From positions 36,510,827 through 36,574,826 of the forward strand of contig NC_088880.1 in NCBI RefSeq assembly GCF_032884065.1: 64,000 nt of DNA. The letters run 5' to 3'. A program made the translations under genes and the position numbers. Source of the stretch: Artemia franciscana. Lineage: Eukaryota > Arthropoda > Branchiopoda > Anostraca > Artemiidae. This document shows, piece after piece, positions 53,480 to 64,000 of this stretch. Under the pieces are notes generated by a model that made no database searches, was not told the DNA's origin, and worked only from the letters and a program-made list of their open reading frames with translations. Each line of letters opens with the position of its first letter. Position 1 is the first letter of the stretch.

Positions 53480-55760
53480 AGAACTTCCAGGAAATGATAA
53501 GCGAGATGATCAATTGACACAAACGGCAATATATGCATGTTACTATTACAACTACCACTATAACTTCTGTTATGACAATGACTACTACTACCACTAAAAC
53601 TACTGGTTGTGTAGCAAATACTACCAGCGCCGAGAATATTTAAATAAACTTCTTAAGTAAAGTCGAGGGAAAATTTGAACTAAATCAGAACGTACTTTGT
53701 GTATACAGATTGCAGATTAGGGCGGATCAGCACTATTTTTGGAACGGCTTATCATATCTAGAGGAAAATCCTCGGGCGTCGTGAGTGGGATGTTCAACTT
53801 ACCAAAAGACAAGATGTACCTGCTACTACTGTTATTAATAATGCTGCTACTGCTGTTACTGCTACTACTAATACAGCACTATTGCTGCTACTGCTGTTAC
53901 TACTACTACTAATACATAGCTATTAATTCTGAAGCATGGGCGCTCCAAAAAGCGGGTTAGGATTTACTAGATGTTTTCCAGAAAAATTACCTACGGATTG
54001 TTCTGTGTACTCTGCTGACTGATTTTATTTCAAATAGTAGGCTGTACGAAAATGTGTGGTTCAATCTCGCTTTCTAGGGCTATAATTAAAGAAAGGTTGA
54101 GATGTTTAGGGCAAGTTCTGTAGATGAAGGATGACAGATTGCCGAATACCGTCTAGGGCTAAGCGGAAAGCACGTCGTCTTCGTCTGGAGTGGGAAGATG
54201 TCATAAAGAAAGATTTAAAGGAAAGGGGAACTTCTTGGGAGGGTATAAAGAGGGAGACTTTGAATAGATTGGGATGAAGTGGGAGTGTGCGTAGCTGTGT
54301 TGGCCTCAGGCGGCTTCATGCTGCGGTTTGATGCTAGTAGTAGTTCCTACTGCTTCTACTAAAAATTTGACAGAATACTGAGGAGAATTTAAACTAAATC
54401 AAAACACACTATGTGCATCCAGATTGTCAAAAGGGCTTTTATCAAGATTGGGAAATCAAGAGGGCGTCTAAAGGGCACATCCCTAATACTTTGAAACGGC
54501 TTACGTATCAAGGCGAAACCTCCAGGGCATCATTTGGAGGATGTTCAACTAACCAAAAGGAAACAAGTACATGCTACTAATGCTATTAATACTGCTAATT
54601 CTACTGTTACTGCTACTACTAATGCAACACTAATACTGTTACTACTTCTCCTACTACCACCACCACTGCTGTGATACTAGTGCTATTAAGGCTAACTCCA
54701 TGAAGGTGAAAATTTGAGAGAATATTGAGGGTATGTTTTAATAAATCAAAAGACACTATGTGCATTCTGATGGTCAAAAGGGCGTATCTCAAGAACTGAT
54801 TTTGGTATTGAGTTGGAACTTTCAGAGAATGCTTAGAGGGGAAGATCAATTGACCAAAAAACAATATGTGAACGCTACTAATAAAACTACTACCATTGCT
54901 ACTTTTACTAGTTCTACTACTGTTATTACTATTACTCCAACTACTTCTTCTATTGCAACTACTTTTAAGGTTAAAAGCATTCAGATAAAAACTGCAAGAA
55001 GTATATGAATATACAGGTATCAAAAAGACATATCGGGAGAGTTATACCAAAGGCTAATTGTATTAGGTTGAAACTTTCAGGACTTGATGATAAGGATATT
55101 AAACTGACTAAAACTTAGTATTGTAATACTACTGCTGCTACTAGTTCTACTAATATTATTATTGATGCTTGTGCTTGTACTACCTATACTACTACTGTGA
55201 CTGCTATTGCAACTATCCCTGAGGGTATGAAGATGAAAATTTCAGGGAATTCTTACCGTGGAAGGTGATCTTAATCGCAAAACGGTGTATGTATGTAGGT
55301 TGTCAAAAGGGCATATCAACAATATCTTAGGATCAGTTATGTTTCTGTAGATGAAACTTACAGGGATGGTTGTGGGAGATGTTGAACTAACCAAAAGACA
55401 ATATTTGGATCCCAATGCTACTGCTGTTACTCATACTACTACTGCTACTGTTATTACTGCTGCTACTACTAGTGCTACTAAAGCTAAAGCTGTTAACTCT
55501 ACTGCTACTACAACTATTGCTACTAGTCAAGGTAAGGATATTAAGGTGAAACTTTCAAGTCATATTTAGGTGGATGTTGAACTACATCAAAAGGAGCTAT
55601 GAGCATGTAGATTGTCAAAAGGGTGACAAAGCAATATCTCAAGAACAGCTTATATTATAAGCTAGAACTTTCGGCACGAGTTGTGGCGTATTTTTAACCA
55701 GCCAGAAGACAATGTCTAAAAATAGTCCAGGAAGAGACGGTTTGACTAAAAAAAATTGCA
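53480..55760 (+). repeat. ACT/GCT-rich repeat array with shared non-ACT boxes
   Basis: Blocks of ACTACTACTGCTGCTACT-like trinucleotides alternate with a conserved box of about 150 bp: GATTGTCAAAAGGGC, ATATCTCAAGAAC-G-TTAT, TTGAAACTTTCAGG, GATGTTGAACTAACCAAAAG and ACAATATGTGCATGC. The box recurs about seven times (near 53500, 53770, 54400-54560, 54760-54870, 55060, 55320-55410, 55600-55700). Threonine-rich open frames (54760-55008, 55351-55569) come from the ACT units. A further copy is at 62560-62970. Confidence 0.8.
53920..54340 (+). pseudogene. LINE family C, 3-prime fragment inside the ACT-rich array
   Basis: Text equivalent to SEAWALQKAG, FSRKLPTDCSVY-like and RWLGQVL followed by DDRLPNTV corresponds to the last 140 residues of LINE C (compare 29380-29820). 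It ends with GTGCGTAGCTGTGTTGGCCT as copy 2 does near 40152. Confidence 0.75.
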
Positions 55761-55857
55761 AGAAAAATGATTCTTTGACTACCCAACTCAGGAAAATCCA
55801 CTAATTCCAAATATACAAAGTCTGCTCATTTAGCAGTTTCACAAATGTTTTTTTTTT

Positions 55858-58415
55858 TAGATTGAGGTTGACTTTGAGAAGTACTCATACAAAATGAAAG
55901 GTATCGACCTGACAAAATCTACCTGCGAAAAGGATCTAGGTGTAATTCTGAGCTTGGACCTCAAACCGGAAAAGCATATCGGTCTGGTTGTGGGTAAAGC
56001 ATCAAATACTCTCTGGCTACTCAATCACTCCCTACGATACCTTGACATTCACTCAAAGATCTCAGCATACACAAGCTATGTCAGGCCACAGCTTGAATAC
56101 GCCACTGTCATCTGGTCGCCATATCTCAAATTAAATAAAAAAAAAGTTTTTTGAAATGAAAGTAAGGAGCGACATTAAAACTTAAAACGAACAGAAATTA
56201 CTCCGTATATAAAAGGGGCTTTTCCTCCTCGACACCCCGCTCTTTACGCTAAAGTTTTTATTGTTTTAAAAAGTAGAGTTGCGAGAAAGAATCAAACTTT
56301 AGCGCAAGGAGCGGGGTGTGGAGGAGGAAAAACCCCTTTCATATACGGAGTAATTTCTGTTCGTTTTAAGTTTTAATGTCGCTCCTTACTTTCATTTCAA
56401 AAAACTTTTTTTTATATTTAATTTCTGAAAGTTTTTGAATTAATGCATGTCTGATTTTGGCTCTCCGTACATAAATTATTAAAATGAAATTTGCATATTA
56501 ATTCTTTTTTTGGCTAAATGGTTTTCTCTTAGTTTTGATCAGACGATTTTGAGAAATAAGGGGTTTGGAAGGAGGCCTAGTTGCCTTCCAATTAAAATTG
56601 GAAAAGTCACTTAAAAAGGCAACTTAATCTTTTAATTTTTAACGAACGTTTTTATTAGTAAAAAATATACGTAACTTAAGAATTAACTTACGTAACAAAC
56701 TTTTATATTCTTATATTTTTGGTTATATATATGAGGGGGTTGGTCCCCTCGTTAATACCTCGCTCTTCACACTAAATCTTGTTTTGTCCCAATTCTTTAA
56801 GAATGACCCCTGAATCAGAAAGGCCGTAGAATAAATAGTTGAAATTACTTAAAATTTTTTTAGCATAAAGAGCGAAGTATTTATCTCCTCCTAAATACCT
56901 CGCTCTTTATGCTAAAGTATTTTTAGAGCCCCTCATATGCGTAGTAATCTCTGTTCGTTTTAAGTTTTAATGCTTCTCCTTACTTTCAATTGAAAAAACT
57001 TTTTCATGTTTATATTTTCAATGTTTTTTTTTAATAGTAATGCTAGAAAATCCTGCGCCCTTTTCATTGAATTTCTCTTCCCCCATGAAATATTCCTCCA
57101 AGGAAAGATACTCCCATATAGCCCCTTCCCCTAAACCCCACACCCAAACCAAAAAAAAATCCCCCTGATAACGTCGGTACACTTTCCAGTAACCATTACT
57201 GTATGTAAACATTGGTCAAAATTTGTAACTTGCAGCCCCTCTCCCAGGGACTGTGGGGGGTAAGTCATCCCCAAAGATATAGTTATTAAGGTTTTCGACT
57301 ATGCGGAACAAAATGGCTATCTCAAAATTTTGATCTGTTGACTTTGGGAAAAAATGAGCGTGGGAGGGGGCCTAGATGCCCTCCAATTTTTTGGTCACTT
57401 AAAAAGGGCACTGGAACTTTTTATTTCCGTTAGAATGAGCCCCCTTGCAACACTCTAGGACCACTTGGTCGATACGATGACCCCTGGAAAAAAAAAAAAA
57501 TAAAAAAATAAACACGCACCCGTGATTTGTCTTCTGGCAAAAAATACGAAATTCCACATTTTTGCAGATTGGACCTTGAAATTTTTTCTATAGGGTTCTC
57601 TGATACGCTGAATGCGATGATGTGATTTTCGTTAAGATCCTATGATTTTTAGGGGGTGTTACCCCCTATTTTCCAAAATAAGGCAAATTTCCTCATGCTC
57701 GTAACTTTTGATGACAAAGACTAAATTTGATGAAACTTATATATTTAAAATCAGCATAAAAATCTAATTCTTTTGATATATCTTTTAACATCGAAATTCC
57801 GTTTTTTAGAGTTTCGTTTACTATTGAGCCGGGTCGTTCCTTAAACAGTTCGTTACCTCGAACTGTTTGAAAGGATATTGACAGAATAGAACGAGTTCAG
57901 AAACGCTTTGTAAAAGGACTTCAAGGATTCAGAAACCTTCCGTATGACGAAGCTCTAAGACGGCTCACTATCCATAAACTTGAGACAAGAAGAACGATCT
58001 TAGACCTAAAAACCCTCTTCAAGATAGTTCACGAGAATTTTGGGAACGTAAAAGACAAGCTTGTTCAAATAATTACCCAAAGCAACACAAGATCGCACAG
58101 TCTGCAATTGGAGCCTGTGATGATGAAGATTACAAGATCTAATTCTTACCATCAGTCGTTCATACCCTGGGCCATCAGGATCTGGAACAAACTGCCATTC
58201 CCAGTCGAAAAGATGAAATCACTGGAAGCCTTCTCCAATAGCCTAAACATTAACATACCATATCTCGAGACTTTCAACGTAGGACGACTTTAAATGGAAA
58301 TCCTGTCGCAGTCGATCCGCCTTTCGCCCTGCCATAACATTTTCTTCTAATAAGGTGTCAGTTATGTGGAAATTTTGCATTGAGAGGCGTGAGGAATAAA
58401 TTATAGTTATTATAT
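55858..58415 (+). mobile_element. CR1-like LINE fragment F, split by a P element
   Basis: The left part (55858-56130) encodes KSTCEKDLGVILSLDLKPEK, then YVRPQLEYATVIWSPYLK. The right part (57871-58293) resumes exactly: KDIDRIERVQKRFVKGLQG, then LPYDEALRRLTIHKLETRR, SNSYHQSFIPWAIRIWNKLP and a stop after GRL. Without the 1.74-kb insert the two halves form one continuous reverse-transcriptase C-terminal segment. A tail with ATAAATTATAGTTATTAT follows to about 58415. Confidence 0.88.
56131..57870 (+). mobile_element. Family-P element, full-length copy nested in LINE F
   Basis: Its boundaries are set by the broken LINE frame (exact to within one to three A residues). It starts ATTAAATAAAAAAAAAG and ends CGTTACCTCGAACTGTTTGA. 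The long hairpin arms are 56141-56258 and 56292-56411; the terminal hairpin CAGTTCG-TTACCT-CGAACTG is at 57846-57865. No open frame over 100 codons occurs, so mobility would need proteins from elsewhere. Confidence 0.9.
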
Positions 58416-58859
58416 TTTCTTTTGCAAATCCACCGCATATTTGAGCTGTCAGATTCGCACAGTTACAGTGAAAAACTGCAAGGAGAGAGTTAGGAATAGT
58501 GGGGAGTCTACCAAAATAGGGAGATATAATCCATTCTGAATTACCCAACCGAACTGGGGAGGCTAGAGATTACATCCTAGGGTTATCTATGATTCAACTC
58601 GCAAATAAAATCGAAATGAGTGGAAGCTGCAAGTATCACTGGCGGGAGCGAGAAGTCTAGACTCAACACACGAAGCAGATGCTGCAACTTTCACGTTGAA
58701 TTTGAGATGACGCAACTGATTGAGGGTTGGAATTGAGCCTGGACACCTATACAAAAACAGTATTGCTTTCTCCCCAGCTGCTGACACGTCGTGCTTGTTG
58801 GATAGTGGGTAATGGGAATGTTTTTATCACAGTTTTTCTATCACCACAAATAATCCCCA

Positions 58860-58995
58860 CTAGCAAAGGCGTATCCAGGGGGAAGGATTATAGATTTTAA
58901 CCCCTTCCCCTCTACTCTGAAATTTTGTGTCATTCGTAAAGAAGTAACAAAAATGTATACAAACAAATTTTTATGTTTTTTTTTTCATTTTCACC
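58860..58995 (+). repeat. Dispersed repeat (CGTATCCAGGGGG type), second copy
   Basis: Shares GTATCCAGGGGGA, GAAGTAACAAAAATG-A and ACAAATTT-TAT with 7598-7720. The stretch 58416-58860 before it is unassigned. Confidence 0.6.
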
Positions 58996-59098
58996 CCTGG
59001 GTCTTTTGTAGCGTGCTTTTGGGAATCCGCTAAAAATTTTAGTGGATTCTTAAAAATGGGTGTTTTTTTTTATCAGAATCTGTAGTCCCACTGACTTC

Positions 59099-59878
59099 CT
59101 AATGCCTTAGACACGAGAAGTTGAATCGCACCCAAGGAAGGCGTGAACATACGCGATTGTGCTGCATATACGAGATCCAAGTATGAGTTTCGTTGCCAAA
59201 TTCTATTGTTTGAGATTCCAGCTCGAGTCTAAGAGTAAAAGTAGATCGGCTACCTGTTTGTACGTAATAAAACAGGAGTATAAGCAGAACTGTGTCGTCT
59301 TCAACAAGGACAGTAGACATAAAATAAGTAGATTGAACAACAGCTATAAAAATGACAAGATCGGTGTCATCTTTTGATTGGTATGCCTGACACCCAGCTT
59401 TGATCAGGCATTCACTGGTCATGACTATGGTTGCTTACTGATTCTTCAAGTTACTTAGCAACACTTCTTTCTTTATAGAACAGACCATATTCCTACTAAA
59501 ATTGATTTGTTGGTACGATCGTGTCCCCTTCCATCTCAAATGGGTGATGTATTTGAATGAAGGTGCTTGGTCGTATCTCTCAAAAACCAACGACGTTCTT
59601 TGCACCCCGTATTTCCGTGCAACGTAGTCAATGCACTTTTTGTAGATACTGCCATAAGTTGAGTTTTCCCAAGAGATTGGCTGAAGCAGTGCCCACCATC
59701 GAGAACTACATGCTGGCCACTTGATTCTTTGACGGTGTTCAGTTTTTGGCTGCTGCTCTATAACTAGACGCCTCATCGCATCAGTGAAGGTAGAATTATC
59801 GGCTAATCGTGGAAGTCCGTTTCTTTCAAAAAGTGATGGAGATACTGAACACAATTCATACTTAAAGTCACAGCTTAG
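59099..59878 (-). pseudogene. Broken copy of an uncharacterised repetitive animal protein family
   Basis: Two frames in the same phase (59854-59435 and 59422-59099) are separated by one TAA. They read YELCSVSPSLFERNGLPRLA, STYGSIYKKCIDYVARKYG, LVFERYDQAPSFKYITHLRW, IKKEVLLSNLKNQ, stop, AGCQAYQSKDDTDLVIFIAV and STVLVEDDTVLLILLFYY. I recall a high-copy family in crustaceans, aphids, ticks and cnidarians with the pattern YELC-PPALF, Y--I---Y--YV-RKYG, VFDGY--GPSTKD-TH-RR, F-LSNK-NKQRFI, GDADLLIV--A and VLIGDDTDLLVLL. The order and spacing match. The function of that family is unknown to me; the acidic DDTDLL pair suggests a nuclease-like fold, which is speculation. The stop and the FDGY to FERY change indicate decay. 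Confidence 0.6.
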
Positions 59879-59889
59879 ATACCAATTCA

Positions 59890-61735
59890 GTTATGAAATT
59901 TGCATATTATTTTCACTTTTTTTTAAATTGTGACCTTATAACAACCATGGTTTGATTTTTGTTCCAGTTATTTAAGAATGACTCCTGAGTCACAAAAGCT
60001 GTCACAGAAGAATAATAACCGAGTCAAAAAAGAATAACAACGTCTTTTGAAAGTTAAGAAAAAAAGCCTTGGCGTAAGAGCGAGCTATTGAGAAGAGCCA
60101 ACCCCCCACGTATACATAATATTTTCTGTTCGTTTTAACTTTTAAGGTTGCCCCTTACTTTCACTTGAAAAAACTTGTTTTTTTATTTAATTACCGTAAA
60201 AAACGTGATTTTGAAGATTAGAAATTATTTCGTATATGAAGGATTGTCCTCTCCTCAATAACTTACTCTTAACGCTATAGCTGTTAGGACTTTTAAAAAA
60301 ACTTCCTATCCTAATGAAACAGCTCTTGTGTTTTGGTAGCCATTCTTAAAAAATGGGACAAACAGTCAAACTTTAGCGTAAGGAGCAAGGTATTGAAGAT
60401 GGGACAACCCGTCATATACAGAACAATTTCTGTTCGGTTTGAGTTTTAATGTTGCTCCTTACTTTCAGTTAAAAATTTTTGTTTTATTTATTTAAATTCC
60501 AATCGTTTTTCAAATGATACCGGTAAATCTGCCTCACTTTCCTTGAAATATACCTCCCTTCCTCTGGGAAAACTCCTACCCTGAAATTTCATCCAACGTA
60601 CAGTGCACCCCCTCCCTGTTCAAATTCCTTCGAGATGGTTCCATACTTGCCGAAAATCCCCCCCCCTTAAAATTTCAGGCAGTCGATTCAGTATGAAAAA
60701 TTCTTCTTAGCATACTTTTATTTGAAAGACTTTAATACATAATCGGTTTATCGATCATTTGGAAATTCCCCCCCCCCTTGTATAAATTTTCCGAAAATCA
60801 AAGCACACTGGAAATAGCCTTTGGCCGATTCCCCTAGAACATCTCCACATGCAAAATTGAGTTGGCAAAGATAATGAAAGACGATTAACAAGAATTTCGT
60901 ATAGGAATTCTGTCCAATTCCACCAGTGAAAAATTTTCCCTGGAATTTCCCCCTCCCCCGTAATTTCTGTCACTAAACGTGATCCTCCCAACATATATCC
61001 ACCCAAAGCACAAAGTCCCCCCCCCCAAGAGAAATGCCTGTATACTTTCCATTAACAAATACTATGCGTATACAATGGGTAAATTTCATAACTTACAGGC
61101 CTCTCCTCAAGAACTGTAGAGAGTAATTTTACTTTTAAAGACATAGTTATTTGATTTTTCAAAGATACTGAACCAAATGGCAATCTCAAAATTTTGATCA
61201 GATTACTTTGGGAAATAAACGGGCATGAGTTGCCCTCCAATCATTTTTGTCACTTAAAAAGGACTCTAGAACTTTTAGTTTCTTTTGATTGCGGCCTTTT
61301 CCAATCTTCTAGGACCATTACTTCCATACGATCACCTCAACACAGAAAAATCAAACAAAAAGACAAAAAGCCATCTGTGGTCTGTCTTTTAGTGAAAATA
61401 GCAAAATTCCACATTTTGTATAGAGGAGCTTAAAACTTATACAGTAGGATTCTCGGTTGGCTACGCTGACTCTGATACTGTGATTTTCATCAAGATTCCT
61501 CGGATTTTAGGGGTTGTTTCTCCCCTATTTAAAAAATCAGGCAATTTTTTTTAGGCTGGTAACTTTTAATGGGAACAATTCAACTTAATAAATCTTATAT
61601 ATTTGGAATCAGCATGAGAAGCTGGTTCTTTTGATTAATCTATTGATATCCAAATTACCGTTTTTTAGAGTTTCGAGTACTATTAATCCGGGTCACTCCT
61701 TGCTCACAGTTCGTTACCACGAACTGTCTGAAAAA
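59890..61735 (+). repeat. Family-P element, diverged forward copy
   Basis: Segments in family order: AATTTGCATATTATTTTC, the AAGAATGACTCCTGAGTCAC box, GGCGTAAGAGCGAG, hairpin boxes at 60110-60180 and 60360-60475, the C-rich interior, GCCCTCCAATCATTTTTGTCAC, CCGGGTCACTCC and the terminal hairpin CAGTTCGTTACCACGAACTG at 61707-61726. The long-hairpin arms here are poorly matched, so this is an older copy. Confidence 0.8.
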
Positions 61736-61738
61736 CAA

Positions 61739-61742
<4 letters not shown>

Positions 61743-61814
<72 letters not shown>
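61743..61814. repeat. (AT)36 microsatellite
   Basis: 72 bases of uninterrupted AT dinucleotide, 16 bases after the P element terminal hairpin. Confidence 0.97.
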
Positions 61815-61818
<4 letters not shown>

Positions 61819-61899
61819 TTCTTTTTGCATGAAAAAGACTATGTCAATAACAACGAACAGAAATTAATTTTAAAACTTTTTCCACAAAATTAATGTTTC

Positions 61900-62555
61900 A
61901 AAGACGAGGAAAGAACTCCATTAAACCAAAAATGAACAGAAATAAAATCAAATAACTTACCAAGCGTAAAACTACCACAAATTACCACCAATAAATAGAT
62001 GAAACCCAAAAGGAACAAAAATTACAAAAATAACTGAGTCAACCTCAAAACAAGTGGAAATTAACATGAGTAGTGTTGACAACCCCCATCCCTTCTCAAA
62101 ACCAGAACATAATTTGGACTAAGTAACTATTCGGATTAACGACGTTTCTTGACTACTGGCTTCCCTGCGTCGGCCTTGCAGTGTGTTCCTGCAGTAGGGT
62201 TTGGTCTCTGGGTCCTCATAATTTGATACTGGAAAAGGATACATTTTAAATGTTTTGCCTTTTTTAGCTTTAATAGATAAAATATTATTGAGAATTTAAT
62301 GAATGAATATCAAAATATGTATATTAAACAGACAATGCACTTCAATTTTTTCATAAAGTGCAAATTATGTTCTTGTCTTGAGCCCTTAGTGGGGGATTTC
62401 AGCCCTACTCTTGTTAATTTCTGTTTGTTTTGAGTTTGACTTGGTTTCTGTTCGTTTTTGGTTTCATTTGTTTATTGATGGTGATTTGTGGTAGTTCTAC
62501 GCACTGAAGATTATTTGATTTTATGTCTGTTCATATTTGGTTTTATCTTATTGTC
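61900..62555. repeat. Fold-back element, arms of about 165 bp around a 290-bp spacer
   Basis: The left arm (about 61919-62095: AAACCAAAAATGAACAGAAA, AAAACTACCACAAATTACCA, TGGAAATTAACATGAGTAG) is the imperfect reverse complement of the right arm (about 62393-62552: CTACTCTTGTTAATTTCTGT, GTGATTTGTGGTAGTTCTAC, CTGTTCATATTTGGTTTTAT). The spacer has no frame. The arm motif GAACAGAAATTA also occurs in the family-P long hairpin. Confidence 0.82.
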
Positions 62556-62559
62556 GGCA

Positions 62560-62970
62560 CACTGAACGATTTTGTCACATATTCTGTGCATGCACGTTGT
62601 CAAAAGGGCGCATCAGCAATATCCCAAAATGGTTTAGGGTACTAAGTTGAAAATTTCTGTGCATGTTAGGGAGGATGTAGAGCTAGGTAAAATATATATT
62701 CGACTACAACTGGTACTACTGCTACTGCGACTATTTCTACTATAACTACTACTATTAAGACTACTACTAGTACTACTGAAGCTAAGGAATTTACTTTGAA
62801 ACCTACAGGGAATGCTGAAGAGGATAGTGAACTATGATAAATGGATTCATGATTATTGATGCTGTTTATTAAAGGGCATAACAGCTATATCTCAGGAACA
62901 ACTTAGAGTACTAAGTTGAAAATGTTAGTGCATGTTGAAGGGGACGTTGAACTGACCAAAAGGCATTGCA
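62560..62970 (+). repeat. ACT-rich repeat, distant copy
   Basis: GTTGTCAAAAGGGCGCATCA, an ACTACTGCTACT-rich block and GACGTTGAACTGACCAAAAGG follow the same order as the units at 53.5-55.8 kb. About one and a half units are present. Confidence 0.78.
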
Positions 62971-62984
62971 TACATATGGTATTT

Positions 62985-63650
62985 CAAAATCTTGTCTAAT
63001 ATTATCAAACATCTTGCACTACATTATCAAAGTCTTGCCTGATATAAAGGGAATGCTCTATTGTATTATCAAAACCTTATGTGGCATTATCACAATCATA
63101 CAAATTCTAAACAAAAATCTTGCATGGTATTATAAAAATTTTATCAGGCATTTGCAAAATATTTTCTCGCACTATCAAAATGTATCTAATCTTGTCACAA
63201 TATAAAGTCATCAAAAAATGTCTTCAATTACCAAAATTTAGCATAGTACTATGAAATCGTGTCTGCTATTAATAAGATTATCAAAATCCTGCTAAGTATT
63301 ATCAAAATACTGTGTGATACAATCAAAATCCTATCTGATATTGTCAAACATCTTGTATTATATTATCAAATATCGTCTGGTATAATGAGAGCTCTCTATG
63401 GTGTTATTAAAACCCTAAATGATATTATGATCATCTTGCAAATAAATAACAAAATCTTGCATTGTATTATAAAAATTTTATGTGATATCAATAAAACATT
63501 TTCAACTACAATCAAAGCGTTTTGTGTTACTACCGAAATTCAAGACGGTGCTATCAAAATAACTTCCACAATTAACAAAAGTTAACATGGTGCTATCAAA
63601 ATCGTGTCTGTTATTACCAAAATCTTGTCAAATACTAAGAAAACTTGATA
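62985..63650 (+). repeat. Degenerate 21-bp tandem repeat
   Basis: The phrase ATTATCAAAATCTTG-TGG-T recurs at 21-base spacing about 30 times with many changes. Because 21 is a multiple of three, the open frames at 62966-63205 and 63259-63585 show a seven-residue pattern (IIKILLS, IIKILCD, TIKILSD). No start context, no domain and the AT-rich unit argue against a gene. Confidence 0.8.
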
Positions 63651-63854
63651 CTTTCAGTGAGTTTTACATTTAAAAGTCTAGATTGGGACACGTTTTCACT
63701 ACCCCAAGTGCTACCATCTTTTTGGCTTTAATTATAGATAGCAGCATAACTGAATTTTAAACTAGGTTAGATTGAGTTAACTACTTTCAAGTTCTGTTCG
63801 TTTAGGTTCACTTAGCCTGACGAGCTATGCGAAGTGGCTCGCGTTAATAGATAG

Positions 63855-64000
63855 CATGATTTGACAGCACCATATTATATTTTGATAATAACTGACATGT
63901 TTTATCGTATCTGAAAACATTTTGTTAATAACTTGTGAGATTAAATGGTAATACCCTGCAAGGTTTAGTTAATAAATTGCATGATTTTGATAAAACCATG
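63855..64000 (-). repeat. Same 21-bp repeat in opposite orientation
   Basis: Read on the minus strand this gives GGTTTTATCAAAATCATGCA, then TTATTAAC-AAAATG and CAGTTATTATCAAAATATA, the same unit as 62985-63650. It runs off the window edge. The stretch between the two orientations (63650-63855) has no recognised feature. Confidence 0.65.

Noticed and set aside
54760..55569. Threonine-rich open frames as secreted mucin-like proteins
   Set aside because: The Thr runs come straight from ACT trinucleotide repeats, there are no signal peptides, and neighbouring repeat units do not keep the frame.
62966..63585. Leucine/isoleucine heptad proteins
   Set aside because: The seven-residue period is the translation of a 21-bp DNA repeat that continues outside the frames and in the opposite strand orientation.

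Overview
This is a eukaryotic window: AT-rich, intron-rich and packed with retrotransposon debris. It looks like an arthropod, and a crustacean such as a brine shrimp is my best guess (inference from the JNK and carboxypeptidase proteins and from the repeat style). No prokaryotic operons, rRNA genes or CRISPR arrays are present. Only two host genes can be supported. One is a minus-strand exon of a JNK-type MAP kinase (6677-7362). The other is a complete plus-strand serine carboxypeptidase gene of the CPVL / vitellogenic-carboxypeptidase-like S10 group, in five coding exons from 24480 to 48271. Its splice sites keep one 485-residue frame and the whole Ser-Asp-His triad.

Layout. 0-6.6 kb: decayed reverse copies of a palindrome-bearing repeat (called family P here), then mostly featureless DNA. 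6.7-7.4 kb: JNK exon; the rest of that gene lies beyond the left edge. 9-15.4 kb: two different dead LINEs head to tail (families A and B). 15.4-20.3 kb: inverted and dispersed repeats. 20.3-22 kb: a CR1-like LINE with a single stop codon. 24.5-48.4 kb: the carboxypeptidase gene. Its four introns (7.1, 3.8, 4.4 and 7.0 kb) hold two P copies and a P fragment, two copies of LINE family C, other LINE fragments, a mariner-like DNA transposon with an internal deletion, MITE-like palindromes and local duplications. 48.8-51.6 kb: a roughly 395-bp tandem array inside P-like sequence, with a minus-strand reading frame kept open in most units. 51.6-53.5 kb: second LINE-A copy. 53.5-55.8 kb: an ACT/GCT-rich array. 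55.9-58.4 kb: a LINE interrupted cleanly by a full-length P element. 59.1-59.9 kb: a broken copy of an uncharacterised repetitive gene family. 59.9-64 kb: another P copy, an (AT)36 tract, a fold-back element and a degenerate 21-bp repeat present in both orientations.

The most interesting signal is family P. It carries a roughly 280-bp near-perfect hairpin at one end and a compact terminal hairpin at the other. The two arms of the long hairpin match each other within each copy even where copies differ from one another. That pattern suggests arm-to-arm correction or hairpin-templated copying. All transposon reading frames seen here are broken, so the window is a graveyard with some fairly recent nested insertions rather than a site of active elements.
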